Shown here piece after piece: positions 26,953 to 35,831 of a DNA stretch of 54,813 nt (positions are counted from its first letter, which is position 1; each line of letters begins with the position of its first letter). Source of the DNA: Candidatus Omnitrophota bacterium (lineage in GTDB: Bacteria; Omnitrophota; Gorgyraeia; 2-01-FULL-45-10); the NCBI GenBank assembly GCA_030695905.1, contig JAUYOL010000036.1, positions 1 to 54,813 on the forward strand. Direction: 5' to 3'. The notes beneath the pieces are model-generated. The model was given only the letters and a program-made list of their open reading frames with translations. It searched no databases and had not been told where the DNA came from. Position numbers and translations under genes: made by a program.

Positions 26953-27957
26953 TTATCCTTCGAGCTTCACACTCAGAAGATTCTGCGCAGCTATATCAGG
27001 TGGTACAGGATTAATATAAAATCCACTTCCCCATTCAAAGCCGGCAACCTTAACAAGTTTTGGCATAATCTCTATATGCCAATGGTAGTCCTCCCTCTCG
27101 TGGCCGTTTATAGGAGAGGTGTGGACTATAAAATTATAAGCTGGGTCACCCAGGTATTTTTTTATTCTTAATAAACAATCGCGAAGCGCCTTAGCTACGC
27201 TCGGAACGGTGTCTCTATCGAGCGTCGTAAGATCGGAAGCGTGGCGTTTGGGCATTATCCATACTTCGTAAGGAAATCTCGACACATAAGGACAGAATGC
27301 GATAACTTTAGCGTCTTCGTAAATTACGCGCTCTTTCTCGTCTTGCTCTTCGCGTATCATGTCACAGAATACGCAGCGCTCTTTATAATTGTAATATGTT
27401 TTGGCGCCGTCTAATTCCTCATGGACTCTTTTTGGCACTATAGGAAGAGCTATCAGCTGGCTGTGGCAATGCTCCAAAGACGCGCCCGCTATCTTGCCGT
27501 AATTTTTGAATATGAGTAAATATTTAAATCTTTTATCGCGCCTTAAATCTATCGAACGCGATACATATGCCCATATAACCTCTTCGGCCTCCTGATATGT
27601 AAGGTCCGCCGTATCTTTAAAATGGTCGGGCGTCTCTATTATAACTTCGTGCGCGCCGATACCGTTCATCTGGTCGAATACGCCGAAACCCTGTTTATTT
27701 AATTCCCCTTCTATGCGAAGCGCCGGGAATTTATTAGACACTACTCTCAATGTCCAGTTGGGGCTATTCGGCGGCCCGTATTTCCTGTGAACCAGGATTT
27801 CCGGAGGCGTCTCATTCTCTTTACCCCAGCAGAAAGGACACGTAGCCTGCCCCTTCTTCTCATTCGACTCTATCTTAAAATCACCGACGCTTGGGATCCT
27901 GTCTAAGAAGGTCACTATCCATCTACCCGTAACAGGTTCTCGCCTTAGTTCGTTCAT
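26953..27957 (-). CDS. galT: Galactose-1-phosphate uridylyltransferase family, intact active site
   Basis: GalT swaps UDP between glucose 1-phosphate and galactose 1-phosphate through a uridylyl-histidine. The 334-residue protein keeps the zinc ligands (C40, C43, H112, H163) and the nucleophile H165 in [14 protein letters not shown] and [10 protein letters not shown] are further family motifs. Extra cysteines occur in [10 protein letters not shown]. It overlaps its paralogue by 4 bases. The bacterial homologues often act on other hexose or ADP-sugar phosphates, so the exact sugar is uncertain. The gap-pgk-tpiA genes downstream point to sugar catabolism. Confidence 0.88.
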   Translation of the reverse strand: MNELRREPVTGRWIVTFLDRIPSVGDFKIESNEKKGQATCPFCWGKENETPPEILVHRKYGPPNSPNWTLRVVSNKFPALRIEGELNKQGFGVFDQMNGIGAHEVIIETPDHFKDTADLTYQEAEEVIWAYVSRSIDLRRDKRFKYLLIFKNYGKIAGASLEHCHSQLIALPIVPKRVHEELDGAKTYYNYKERCVFCDMIREEQDEKERVIYEDAKVIAFCPYVSRFPYEVWIMPKRHASDLTTLDRDTVPSVAKALRDCLLRIKKYLGDPAYNFIVHTSPINGHEREDYHWHIEIMPKLVKVAGFEWGSGFYINPVPPDIAAQNLLSVKLEG

Positions 27958-28988
27958 ATTTTCGCCTCCCTGACGCTCTTACATGCGTCCTCGGGCGGAA
28001 GCGGATTGATATAAAAACCGCTGCCCCATTCGAATCCCGCGACACGTGTCAGTATAGGCAGGACCTCGAAGTGCCAATGATAATCGTAATCTATGGTATC
28101 CCAATACCTTCTCCTGCCCACATCGCGTCTAAAAGGCGCTGTGTGCAGCACAACATTGTACGGGAAATCGCCTATGACTTTTCGCAGTTTAGCGAATGTC
28201 TGGCCGACGATGTCTCCGAAATCCTCGGCCCTGTCTTTAGGCGTCTTATAAAAATCACATGAGTGCTCTTTGGGGAGAAACCACGTTTCGAACGGAAAGC
28301 GCGACGCAAAAGGCATTATGGCTATAAAATGCTTCGTCTCCATAACGACTCTCTTCTCGGCTTCGACTTCCTGCTTTATAATATCGCAGAATATGCAGCG
28401 CTCTTTATAATCGTAATATTTTTTGGCTCCTTCAAGCTCGGTCTTAACTCTCTTTAAATTTACCGGGGTGCCTATAAGCTGAAGTCTCTGATGTTTCAAA
28501 TGCCCGCCGCCTGCCGCCCTGCCGTGGTTCTTAACCACAAGCACGTATTTAATACGGGGGTCTTTTTCAAGATCCTTAATTCTATCTATCATAACGCCAA
28601 AAACCTTGGCCATGTTCTCATTAGAAGGCGCCCCCTCGACTATATGATTAGGTGTTTCCACTATTATTTCGTGCGCGCCTATCGCATCCATAATATCGTA
28701 CATACCATGGCCGTGACGGTTTAAATCGCCACCCGGCATCAGAAGCGGGAACTTGTACGGAATCACGCGCACATCCCAACCCGGCGTATTAGGCTTTGTT
28801 CCTTGTTTCCTCAAAGCGCATATTTCCGGCGGCGTCATGCTTTCATTGCCTTCGCAGAACGGACACTTCTCTCCCTGCGCCATCTCTTCTTTTTCAACGC
28901 CCGAACTAAATTGGTCAGGCCGTCTCGCCCTTTCTGTTGCGATTATTACCCATCTACCCACAACAGGATCACGTCTTAATTCAGGCAT
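27954..28988 (-). CDS. GalT-family paralogue lacking the nucleophilic histidine
   Basis: The fold matches the adjacent GalT along its whole 344 residues: CPFCEGNESMTPPE (C42, C45), ETPNH (H115), CIFCDIIKQE and DYHWHFEVLP, ending in [12 protein letters not shown]. At the active site the family HxHxQ reads HQRLQ: H166 keeps the zinc position, but the nucleophile position is R168. This was checked against the bases, and the preceding GRAAGGGH is also unusual. It may be inactive, form a heterodimer with its neighbour, or catalyse a reaction without a uridylyl-enzyme. It overlaps the upstream CBS-like gene by 8 bases. Confidence 0.8.
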   Translation of the reverse strand: MPELRRDPVVGRWVIIATERARRPDQFSSGVEKEEMAQGEKCPFCEGNESMTPPEICALRKQGTKPNTPGWDVRVIPYKFPLLMPGGDLNRHGHGMYDIMDAIGAHEIIVETPNHIVEGAPSNENMAKVFGVMIDRIKDLEKDPRIKYVLVVKNHGRAAGGGHLKHQRLQLIGTPVNLKRVKTELEGAKKYYDYKERCIFCDIIKQEVEAEKRVVMETKHFIAIMPFASRFPFETWFLPKEHSCDFYKTPKDRAEDFGDIVGQTFAKLRKVIGDFPYNVVLHTAPFRRDVGRRRYWDTIDYDYHWHFEVLPILTRVAGFEWGSGFYINPLPPEDACKSVREAKI

Positions 28989-30291
28989 TACTCTCTCCTT
29001 TTAAGAAAACTAAAAAATCGCCGGGGTTAACTACTCCAAGGATATTACCGTTCTCATCCTTGACTATTATAAGTTCGCTCTTTCTCGCTTCCGCCTTCTG
29101 TAACGCCGTCTTTAACGACGTGTGAGGCCCTACCGTTATGAAGCGGCGCTGCATCACCTGCGTCACGGAGCTTTCCAGCTGCTTGCCCAACTCCGGGATC
29201 TTGAATACCACATCTTTTTTTATGCTTCTTAATTTTTCCTTTATAAATTCGTATAATTCTGTAACCGGTATGTGTTTATGGCTTATCGGTATCTGCTGTA
29301 TAGGCTTCCCTTCTATAAAATTTATATGCGTCTCAAGCGCCGACTGGCCGCTATCTTCGTCTATCGTAAGCAGGTACCTTAGCGAACTGTCGGGAACCCT
29401 GTCTATCTTATCCTTTGGTATTGCCGCCAGATACGAAAGCTCGCACGCGTCGCGCTCTTCACAATCCAGGAACGCATAATTATCTTTTATATACCTTGCC
29501 AGGTCATTGTCCTGATCGCGATAAACAGTAACATATTTCTCCAAGGTATCTATAGCATCCGCTAAAAATACGCCCAGAGCCACGTCTATATTATAGAGAA
29601 GTCCGCTTGCGACTATCGCGGTATCATCCGATTGACCCGGCCCGACATGGTGGCGTATATATAGATACTTTATGTGCTTGGAGTCCCGGTATTTTATCTT
29701 CTCTTCTTCGATTATCAGGCCGCACTCTTTGTACTCTTCGAGCCTGTCCTGATTCTCCTGATGCGCCAGCATTTCACCGTCGAGGCCCATCTCTTCCATT
29801 ATATCGGTATTGACCAAATAACACTGGCCGTAACCGATCTCTATTTTAAAGAGCTCTTCTGTCGCGTGCCTTATATCGGGGTCGTCCCTTAAGCCCCCCA
29901 GATACAGGCCTTTTAATATATCGTGGTAGTTTACTGTCTTTTCTTTAAAGAACGGAATGCCTAAAAACGGCTTACCGTTCCTCGTTACGAGCCTGTCCCT
30001 TGGGTCATCGCCCAGAGCACTATCAACGAACTCAACTATCTCATCGATAGCTTCTTGCCGCTTAGCCTTTGTCGCTTTAGGGGACCGCCCCAGCGCCCTT
30101 ACTATATCGTCAATAGTCGTATTTACATAGAAACGCTTATTGAAACTTCCCGCCCCATTATGAGCCCTTCCTTCGATGGATTGCATAAATATAAGATCTT
30201 CCACCCTGGGGCTTGTATAAAGACGTTCTGAAGACTTAAGATGCCGAAAATCCTCTTGAATCAGTTCCTTTGGCGCAACTTTTCTCTGCAT
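28981..30291 (-). CDS. Unrecognised protein with a C-terminal CBS-like half-domain
   Basis: I do not recognise residues 1-370 of this 436-residue soluble protein. They are charged and mixed alpha/beta, with no signal peptide or membrane helix. A histidine- and aspartate-containing stretch, YLYIRHHVGPGQSDDTA, lies near 220-235. Residues about 378-430 look like one CBS unit: VMQRRFITVGPHTSLKTAL, then SELIIVKDENGNILGVVNPGDF. One CBS unit normally pairs with another, so dimerisation is likely. It is the first gene after a good promoter and precedes the two GalT genes. It may regulate or take part in sugar-phosphate metabolism; this is inference from position. Confidence 0.7.
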   Translation of the reverse strand: MQRKVAPKELIQEDFRHLKSSERLYTSPRVEDLIFMQSIEGRAHNGAGSFNKRFYVNTTIDDIVRALGRSPKATKAKRQEAIDEIVEFVDSALGDDPRDRLVTRNGKPFLGIPFFKEKTVNYHDILKGLYLGGLRDDPDIRHATEELFKIEIGYGQCYLVNTDIMEEMGLDGEMLAHQENQDRLEEYKECGLIIEEEKIKYRDSKHIKYLYIRHHVGPGQSDDTAIVASGLLYNIDVALGVFLADAIDTLEKYVTVYRDQDNDLARYIKDNYAFLDCEERDACELSYLAAIPKDKIDRVPDSSLRYLLTIDEDSGQSALETHINFIEGKPIQQIPISHKHIPVTELYEFIKEKLRSIKKDVVFKIPELGKQLESSVTQVMQRRFITVGPHTSLKTALQKAEARKSELIIVKDENGNILGVVNPGDFLVFLKGESNA

Positions 30292-30303
30292 GGTAATTTC
30301 AAG

Positions 30304-30331
30304 ATTATAGCATAATCGGTCTAATATGCAA
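30304..30331 (-). promoter_or_regulatory. Promoter of the CBS-galT-gap-pgk-tpiA-secG-opp run
   Basis: On the minus strand TTGCAT (30326-30331) lies 16 bases before TATAAT (30304-30309), and the -10 box is extended (TGCTATAAT). It occupies the 48-base gap after fmt. The predicted start is only a few bases before the ATG, so the leader is very short. Confidence 0.65.
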
Positions 30332-30339
30332 TAAAAATT

Positions 30340-31278
30340 CTAGGAGTCGAATACGTAACCGGGCTGGATTTTATGGCCGCAGAGGAAGGCGTCCGTATCG
30401 AAGGGCTTCCTGCCTTCGATTTGAACATATTGTATCAACAGGCTTCCGGCGCCCGTCTTAACTACGATACCTTTGTGCTTTGGAATATCTATAACCTCGC
30501 CATTTTGGACATCTCTATTTCCTATATCAAGAACTTCCGTCTTCAAGATCTTCAGGATCTTTTTGCCAAAATGGGTATAGGCGCTGGGCCATGGGAGGAA
30601 CCCACGCACCTTATTATGGATATTTAAGGCCGGCTCACCCCAATCTATCAAGCCGTCATCCTTCTTTAACTTGGGCGCATAGGTCGCCTGGCCGGCATCT
30701 TGCGGCACCAATTTTGCCGTGCCCGCCCGTATCAGATCCATCGTTTCCAGCACCGCATCGGCACCAAGATCGGACAATTTTTCGCTTAGAGTAATATTCG
30801 TATCTTCTGTATCGATTACGGTCTCTTTCTTTAATATGATATCGCCCTCATCCATCTTCTCATTCATCTTTATGATCGTCACACCAGATTTTGTATCGCC
30901 GTTTATTATCGCCCAATTTGTTGGCGCGGCACCCCTGTATTTAGGCAATAACGAACTATGAATATTTATCGAATATATACTTGGGATCTTGAGCACTTCA
31001 TTTTTTAGTATCTGGCCAAATGCGACTACGACAAATAAGTCCGCGCCAAGAGTTTTGAGATAATTTAGCGACTCCTCACTAGACGCGTCGATTGGCTGAT
31101 AGACGGGAATATCTTTGGTTTCGGCAAGAACCTTGGTTGGGGGTGGAGAAATCTTTAGGGCCCTGCCCTTCTGTCTGTCAGGCTGTGTCACGACCGCGAG
31201 CACTTTGTGCTTCGAGTCTATAAGCCTATGCAGTATGCCAAGCGCAAAATCCGATGTCCCGAAAAACACTATGTTCAT
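30340..31278 (-). CDS. fmt: Methionyl-tRNA formyltransferase
   Basis: Fmt formylates initiator Met-tRNA using 10-formyltetrahydrofolate. The catalytic domain begins VFFGTSDFALGIL and carries the signature SLLPKYRGAAPTNWAIINGD (near residues 108-127) with the catalytic N, H and D region (NIHSSLLP and GVTIIKM). The C-terminal OB-like domain begins near 205 with LIDWGEPALNIHNKVRGFLPWP. The length of 312 residues is standard. It follows the toxin gene by 16 bases; a def gene, its common neighbour, is absent. Confidence 0.97.
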   Translation of the reverse strand: MNIVFFGTSDFALGILHRLIDSKHKVLAVVTQPDRQKGRALKISPPPTKVLAETKDIPVYQPIDASSEESLNYLKTLGADLFVVVAFGQILKNEVLKIPSIYSINIHSSLLPKYRGAAPTNWAIINGDTKSGVTIIKMNEKMDEGDIILKKETVIDTEDTNITLSEKLSDLGADAVLETMDLIRAGTAKLVPQDAGQATYAPKLKKDDGLIDWGEPALNIHNKVRGFLPWPSAYTHFGKKILKILKTEVLDIGNRDVQNGEVIDIPKHKGIVVKTGAGSLLIQYVQIEGRKPFDTDAFLCGHKIQPGYVFDS

Positions 31279-31294
31279 GAATATGTTCCGCTTC

Positions 31295-31639
31295 CTATGC
31301 CAGGCCTAAACTAACTTTGATCGCCTCGTCCACCATAAGGATTTCCTCTGCCGAAAGACTTCCAACCTTTCTTTCAATCCTATCCTTGTCTATAGTTCGG
31401 ATCTGGGACAGTAAAACAGTTGAATCCTCTTTGAGGCCGGCCGTACCTTTTTTAATTTGTACATTTGTGGGGTATTCTTTGGAAAACTTCTTTGTTGTAA
31501 GAGGCGCTATTATTACTGTCGGCGCGGCTTCATTGCCCACATTATTTTGTATCACGAGCACCGGCCTTCTACCCGCCTGCTCTGAACCCTTTGTCGGATT
31601 AAGATCGACATAAAATATGTCTCCCCGCTTAATTGACAT
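31295..31639 (-). CDS. mazF: MazF/PemK-type mRNA endoribonuclease toxin
   Basis: MazF toxins cleave cellular RNA at short sequences. The 114-residue protein has the family pattern in full: KRGDIFYVDLNPTKGSEQAGRRPVLVIQN at the N-terminus (the GxxRP basic catalytic region) and the second motif STVLLSQIRTIDKDRIERKVG in the second half. It overlaps the antitoxin gene by 11 bases and is transcribed with it. Target sequence and host effect cannot be predicted. Confidence 0.95.
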   Translation of the reverse strand: MSIKRGDIFYVDLNPTKGSEQAGRRPVLVIQNNVGNEAAPTVIIAPLTTKKFSKEYPTNVQIKKGTAGLKEDSTVLLSQIRTIDKDRIERKVGSLSAEEILMVDEAIKVSLGLA

Positions 31640-31880
31640 ATTTCATCGCCTCTTCGTCAAGACCTTCAAAGTCTTTCATTATCCTCAGCGATTCGCTGGC
31701 CATTTCAGCATAGCCCTCAGCAAGAAGTTTCTTCATCCTTTTGTTTTTTAAAAGCTCTAAATAAAAAGATAGCGCTTTTTGGATCAACGTACTTCTGCCT
31801 ATATGTTCACGCCTTGATTCTTCGTCTATGCGGACTTTTAAGCCTGCCGGGATGGTTATATTTATATGTTCAGCTCTCAT
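31629..31880 (-). CDS. Ribbon-helix-helix antitoxin of the MazF pair
   Basis: The 83-residue protein has a short N-terminal DNA-binding ribbon-helix-helix (about 5-45, NITIPAGLKVRIDEESRREH) followed by an acidic, helical tail that would bind and block the toxin. Such antitoxins repress their own promoter as dimers; inverted repeats overlap the -10 box upstream. It has a perfect AGGAGG ribosome-binding site six bases before ATG, which favours antitoxin excess. The fold differs from the AbrB-type MazE of E. coli, so mazE is not used as a symbol. Confidence 0.9.
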   Translation of the reverse strand: MRAEHINITIPAGLKVRIDEESRREHIGRSTLIQKALSFYLELLKNKRMKKLLAEGYAEMASESLRIMKDFEGLDEEAMKYVN

Positions 31881-31886
31881 ATCATG

Positions 31887-31939
31887 CCTCCTCTTCTAGT
31901 ATACACTAAAAGTATATATCATAAGTATCTACTTGTCAA
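31887..31939 (-). promoter_or_regulatory. Near-consensus promoter, operator and RBS of the toxin-antitoxin pair
   Basis: On the minus strand TTGACA (31934-31939) lies 17 bases before TATACT (31911-31916), and AGGAGG (31887-31892) precedes the antitoxin ATG. Overlapping the -10 box, TATAC and GTATA (31900-31904, 31912-31916) form an inverted repeat, and TAGT/ACTA flank ATAC at 31897-31908. These fit an antitoxin-bound operator. This is the best promoter in the window. Confidence 0.85.
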
Positions 31940-32036
31940 TCCTTTTTTTCCAAAATGGATCTTCAGATATAGATATATGCAAGCTGCGAGAAAGAGCATA
32001 GCTAGGACATACTTTATCTGCTATGTCATATCCTTT
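31940..32036. other. Gap between priA and the toxin-antitoxin promoter
   Basis: No gene is seen. GACATA and TATGTC form a small inverted repeat around 32008-32029, a possible weak 3' end for the priA transcript, but no T-run follows on the minus strand. A T-tract on the plus strand near 31942 could bend the DNA upstream of the -35 box. Confidence 0.3.
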
Positions 32037-34037
32037 CTACATCGCTATAGGGTCAACATCTACCGCTATTAAAACACCGTGTGGCTTGCGAAATGAGCCA
32101 AGAACCTTGCGTAAAAACGCGCACATTGCGGCTCGGTCGGAGCCCTTCAATAGTATATTATACCTGAAATATCCGCGCATTCTCGCTATCGGTGCAGGCG
32201 CCGGACCTGCAACCATCAAATCTTTGTCCGCACCCCTAATAGCTTCCGCAAGGTTTTGAGCCGATTTCAAAGTAAGCTCGTCGTTTCTTGCCCTGACAGT
32301 TATTTTAACAAGATTTACGAACGGAGGGAAGAGTAATTCTTTGCGTGACTTTATCTCTTCCTCATAAAATTTCTCATAATCATGCTTCGCGGCTGTGAGT
32401 ATGGAATAGTGACTTGGCGCGTATGTCTGTATTATCACCTCACCGGCATGCTCGCCACGGCCGGCCCTGCCCCCGACCTGCGTCAATAAATTAAATGTTC
32501 TTTCACTCGCCCTGAAGTCAGGCAGATTCAGGGTGACATCGGCAGACACGACGCCGACTAAAGTTACCTCTGGAAAATCGAGCCCCTTCGCTATCATCTG
32601 AGTGCCAACCAAAAGACTCGTATCCCCCGAATTAAAATCGCCTAATATTTTATCGTGCGAGCCTCTTTTTTGCGTTGTATCCGAATCCATTCTCGCGATA
32701 TGCGCGTTCGCGAACTGATGACTTATCTCCGATTCCACACGCTCCGTACCTAAGCCAAAATATTTTATGTATGAACTTTTACATTTGGGGCATATATCAG
32801 GGGCCGGCTGCTTATAATCACAGTAGTGGCATATCATCTTCTTCTCGTCAAAATGATAAACCATAACCGTATCACATCTTTTGCATTTTAATACAAGGCC
32901 GCATTTCTTACAGCTTACAAATGTCGAGAACCCGCGCCTGTTTAAGAATATTATCGCCTGCTTGCCTTTTTTCAGTGTGCTATCTATGGCATCCAGAAGG
33001 ACCTTGGAGAATATCGCTATTTTTTTGCGCGTCGCAAGCTCCATACGCATATCAACTATCTTAACCTTGGGCAGCAACCTCTCATCGATTCTCTTCGTCA
33101 GCCTGACAAGCTTATATTCTCCGCGCTTGGCTTTGTAGTAAGACTCGAGTGAGGGTGTCGCGCTTCCGAGTATAAGAGGGCAATTATTGATCCTGGCCCT
33201 CTCTTCCGCGACATCCCGCGCGTGATACCGCGGCACATCGTCCTGCTTGTAACTCGTTTCATGCTCTTCATCTATTATGATAACCCCCAGATTAGCCATA
33301 GGGCTGAATATTGCCGATCTCGGGCCAACGACTATACTGGCCAGGCCGTCTTTTATCCTTTTCCATTCAAGAAATCGATTCGCCGGAGTAAGTTTTGAAT
33401 GTATGACGGCCACCTTATCGCCAAATCTCGAGACGAACCTTTCAACAGTTTGAGGCGTCAAGGATATTTCTGGCACTAACATTATCGCGGACCTGCCTTT
33501 ATTCAAAGCATGGTCTATGGCCTGCAGATATACTTCTGTCTTGCCGCTTGAAGTTATACCGTGCAAAAGAAATGTCTCGTATTTTTTTGTATCTATAACA
33601 TCTATTACATGCTTTATTGCCTTGGACTGTTCTTCAGTGGCTTTATGCGGGCCCGTAATAGGAAAGTCATTGAAATTTATATGAGAATCCTTTAATCTCG
33701 TGCCCAATTCTCTCTTTCCCTGTTTTATTCCGGATGGAATGGCGGCAGCTATAGCCTCTCCCCATGAACAAAAATATGTCTCTTTTATCCAATGCGTAAG
33801 CTTTAACATCTCCTGGGAAAGAATCGGTTCTTTATCTATGACGCCTTCGATACTCTTGACATCTTTAACATCAGCCTCATCACTTAAGTCAACCACATAG
33901 CCGACGACCCTTCTATTAGTAAAAGGAATGAAGACACGTTTACCTATAGCTATTTTACTTGCAAGATTATCGGGAATGCCGTAATGGAAAAGCCTGTCGA
34001 TGGGCAGCGCTATCGCTATCTTTGCGAATTTTGACAT
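32037..34037 (-). CDS. priA: Primosomal protein N', replication restart helicase
   Basis: PriA recognises stalled forks and reloads the replisome. The N-terminal 3'-DNA-binding domain (about 1-105) precedes a superfamily 2 helicase: Walker A GITSSGKTEVYLQ (near 163), DEEH box in IIDEEHETSY, GSATPSLESY (motif III) and VGTQMIAKGLDFPEVTLVG/GRAGRGEH in the second lobe. Between the lobes eight cysteines bind two zinc ions, in CKKCGLVLKCKRC, CHYC and CPKC. The length of 666 residues is typical. It overlaps the uracil-DNA glycosylase gene by 22 bases, which links the two repair genes in translation. Confidence 0.97.
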   Translation of the reverse strand: MSKFAKIAIALPIDRLFHYGIPDNLASKIAIGKRVFIPFTNRRVVGYVVDLSDEADVKDVKSIEGVIDKEPILSQEMLKLTHWIKETYFCSWGEAIAAAIPSGIKQGKRELGTRLKDSHINFNDFPITGPHKATEEQSKAIKHVIDVIDTKKYETFLLHGITSSGKTEVYLQAIDHALNKGRSAIMLVPEISLTPQTVERFVSRFGDKVAVIHSKLTPANRFLEWKRIKDGLASIVVGPRSAIFSPMANLGVIIIDEEHETSYKQDDVPRYHARDVAEERARINNCPLILGSATPSLESYYKAKRGEYKLVRLTKRIDERLLPKVKIVDMRMELATRKKIAIFSKVLLDAIDSTLKKGKQAIIFLNRRGFSTFVSCKKCGLVLKCKRCDTVMVYHFDEKKMICHYCDYKQPAPDICPKCKSSYIKYFGLGTERVESEISHQFANAHIARMDSDTTQKRGSHDKILGDFNSGDTSLLVGTQMIAKGLDFPEVTLVGVVSADVTLNLPDFRASERTFNLLTQVGGRAGRGEHAGEVIIQTYAPSHYSILTAAKHDYEKFYEEEIKSRKELLFPPFVNLVKITVRARNDELTLKSAQNLAEAIRGADKDLMVAGPAPAPIARMRGYFRYNILLKGSDRAAMCAFLRKVLGSFRKPHGVLIAVDVDPIAM

Positions 34038-34714
34038 GCCAATTCCTTCATAATCTTCTTCATATCAGACCAAACCAGCTTCTTATCATTAGGATTGCGA
34101 AGAAGATATGCCGGATGAAAGGTAGGCATAACCTTGATGCCGTTATATTCCTGAAAATGGCCTCTTAATACACTTATGGTCGTCTGGGTCTTCAATAATG
34201 TTTGACTGGCAAATTTACCTAAGGTGCATATAACCTTGGGCTTTATTATCTGGGCTTGCTTTTTTACAATGTCTTCACATGCCGCTATCTCTTCAGGGGA
34301 CGGGATACGGTTGTTCGGCGGCCTGCATTTTAAGATATTAGCTATATATACATCTTCTCTTTTAAGACCCATGGCTTCGATTATTTTGGTCAAAAGCTTC
34401 CCTGCCCTACCGACAAATGGAAGGCCCTGGATATCTTCGTCTTGCCCGGGCGCTTCGCCTATAAACATAAGCTCTGCCTTCGGGTTGCCCGCGCCAAATA
34501 CAACATTGCGACGCGTCTTATGCAGACCACAGCATTTACATGTCAGCGCATTATTTCTTAAGGCTTCCAATTCATTCGAAACGCCTCCATCCTGACTTCC
34601 GGCCGGGCAACTTCGCGGCGCCGTAAATATTTCGTCGATACCCGATGCCTTATCGAGTTCGATATAAGACTTTATTGAAGCTACTATGTCTTTAAGTTCA
34701 GAACTATAACTCAT
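34016..34714 (-). CDS. udg: Uracil-DNA glycosylase, family 4 (Fe-S type)
   Basis: Family 4 glycosylases remove uracil from DNA and hold a [4Fe-4S] cluster. The catalytic domain (about residues 48-225) shows motif A GEAPGQDED, PFVGRAGKLL and motif B HPAYLLRN. Cysteines for the cluster occur in CKCCGL, LKCRPPNNR and the two following cysteines, including the one in VICTLG. The first 45 residues are a variable helical linker, as in relatives that were once called DNA polymerase-like. Total 232 residues. It overlaps both neighbours. Confidence 0.92.
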   Translation of the reverse strand: MSYSSELKDIVASIKSYIELDKASGIDEIFTAPRSCPAGSQDGGVSNELEALRNNALTCKCCGLHKTRRNVVFGAGNPKAELMFIGEAPGQDEDIQGLPFVGRAGKLLTKIIEAMGLKREDVYIANILKCRPPNNRIPSPEEIAACEDIVKKQAQIIKPKVICTLGKFASQTLLKTQTTISVLRGHFQEYNGIKVMPTFHPAYLLRNPNDKKLVWSDMKKIMKELACQNSQR

Positions 34715-35831
34715 ACGCTAACTTAGCCACATCGTAGGCGGCATTGGGTTTTCTTACGCGCCTTATCGACTCTTTCATGCTATCCAATTTCATCGGATTA
34801 CTTATTAACTCCTCGAGCGCGCCTTTTAAATCCTCTAACTTGTCAACTTTAACCGCCGCGTCATTTTTAATAAGGAAATTACAGTTTGCTGTTTCCTGCC
34901 CTATTATTGGCGATATTACTACCATAGGCACATCTTTTGCCAGGCTTTCGGAAACGGTTATCCCGCCCGATTTTGAAATGAGTATATCGGAGATCTCCAT
35001 ATACTCATACACATTATCAATAAAGCCAGTAACTTTTATGTTGAGTTTCAGATCTGCTTTTAACTGTTCTATCTTTTTCACCAGTTCCTCATTGCGGCCG
35101 CATACAACCACCGCCTGCAGATCTCTTTTTATCTGGGCTATAACTTTCACTATTCCTTCGATCGGCCCCACGCCAAATCCGCCGCCAATAACGAGGATAG
35201 TAAATAGGTCGTCTTTCAAACCGGTTGCCTTAAATATATTGGCCCTGTCCGAATGCCTCGAGAATACCGGCTCAACCGGAATACCCATTACTTTTATTAT
35301 CGAAGGATCGACTTTGCGAACTTCAAGCTCACGCCCCACATCATCGCTGGCAACAACATAGTAGTCGGTCCCCTCGGATATCCACCATGCATGAACCCGG
35401 TAATCGGTGATAACCGTAATGAGCTTTGTATGCGCAACACCCTTCCTTTTCATGTCCGCTATGACTTCACTTGCGAAAAAGTGTGTCGAAATTACCACAT
35501 CCGGCTTCATATCAAGGATAAGGCTCACCAGTTTTTTGGAACTTGCCCAATTATTGATGCGCCTCAAGCCCGACACAAAAAGATCCACAAAAGGGATGTC
35601 GGTAAGATAATAAGATAACCCCCAGAATGTCGGTAACTTATTCACCATCAATAGATACGCCTGCAGATACGACCATTTAAAGAAATTATTCGTATAATCG
35701 AGCGCGTCTATCAGCGTAACTTCTACGTCCGGCAGGTTCATCTCTTCATACGCCTTCTTTACCGCTATTGACGCCTTCTTGTGCCCTATCCCAGCAGTAG
35801 CGTAAACCACTAATATTTTTTTCTTGGCCAT
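34704..35831 (-). CDS. MGDG-synthase-like glycosyltransferase (GT28-type)
   Basis: The family adds hexoses to diacylglycerol or related lipid acceptors and is related to MurG. The 375 residues open with the N-lobe VVYATAGIGHKKASIAVKKA, in which GxGH is the acceptor-site signature. ITDYRVHAWW follows, then the sugar-nucleotide lobe with LVIGGGFGVG and ISKSGGITVSESLAKDVPMV. A membrane anchor is not obvious, so it is probably peripheral. The neighbours are glycan genes upstream and DNA-repair genes downstream; it shares 11 bases with the glycosylase gene and 1 with the epimerase gene. Product could be a glycolipid. Confidence 0.8.
   Translation of the reverse strand: MAKKKILVVYATAGIGHKKASIAVKKAYEEMNLPDVEVTLIDALDYTNNFFKWSYLQAYLLMVNKLPTFWGLSYYLTDIPFVDLFVSGLRRINNWASSKKLVSLILDMKPDVVISTHFFASEVIADMKRKGVAHTKLITVITDYRVHAWWISEGTDYYVVASDDVGRELEVRKVDPSIIKVMGIPVEPVFSRHSDRANIFKATGLKDDLFTILVIGGGFGVGPIEGIVKVIAQIKRDLQAVVVCGRNEELVKKIEQLKADLKLNIKVTGFIDNVYEYMEISDILISKSGGITVSESLAKDVPMVVISPIIGQETANCNFLIKNDAAVKVDKLEDLKGALEELISNPMKLDSMKESIRRVRKPNAAYDVAKLAYEL

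Noticed and set aside
27954-28988. Treating the GalT paralogue as a pseudogene
   Set aside because: Its frame is full length, all zinc-binding and C-terminal motifs are intact and it is tightly coupled to both neighbours; only the nucleophile differs.
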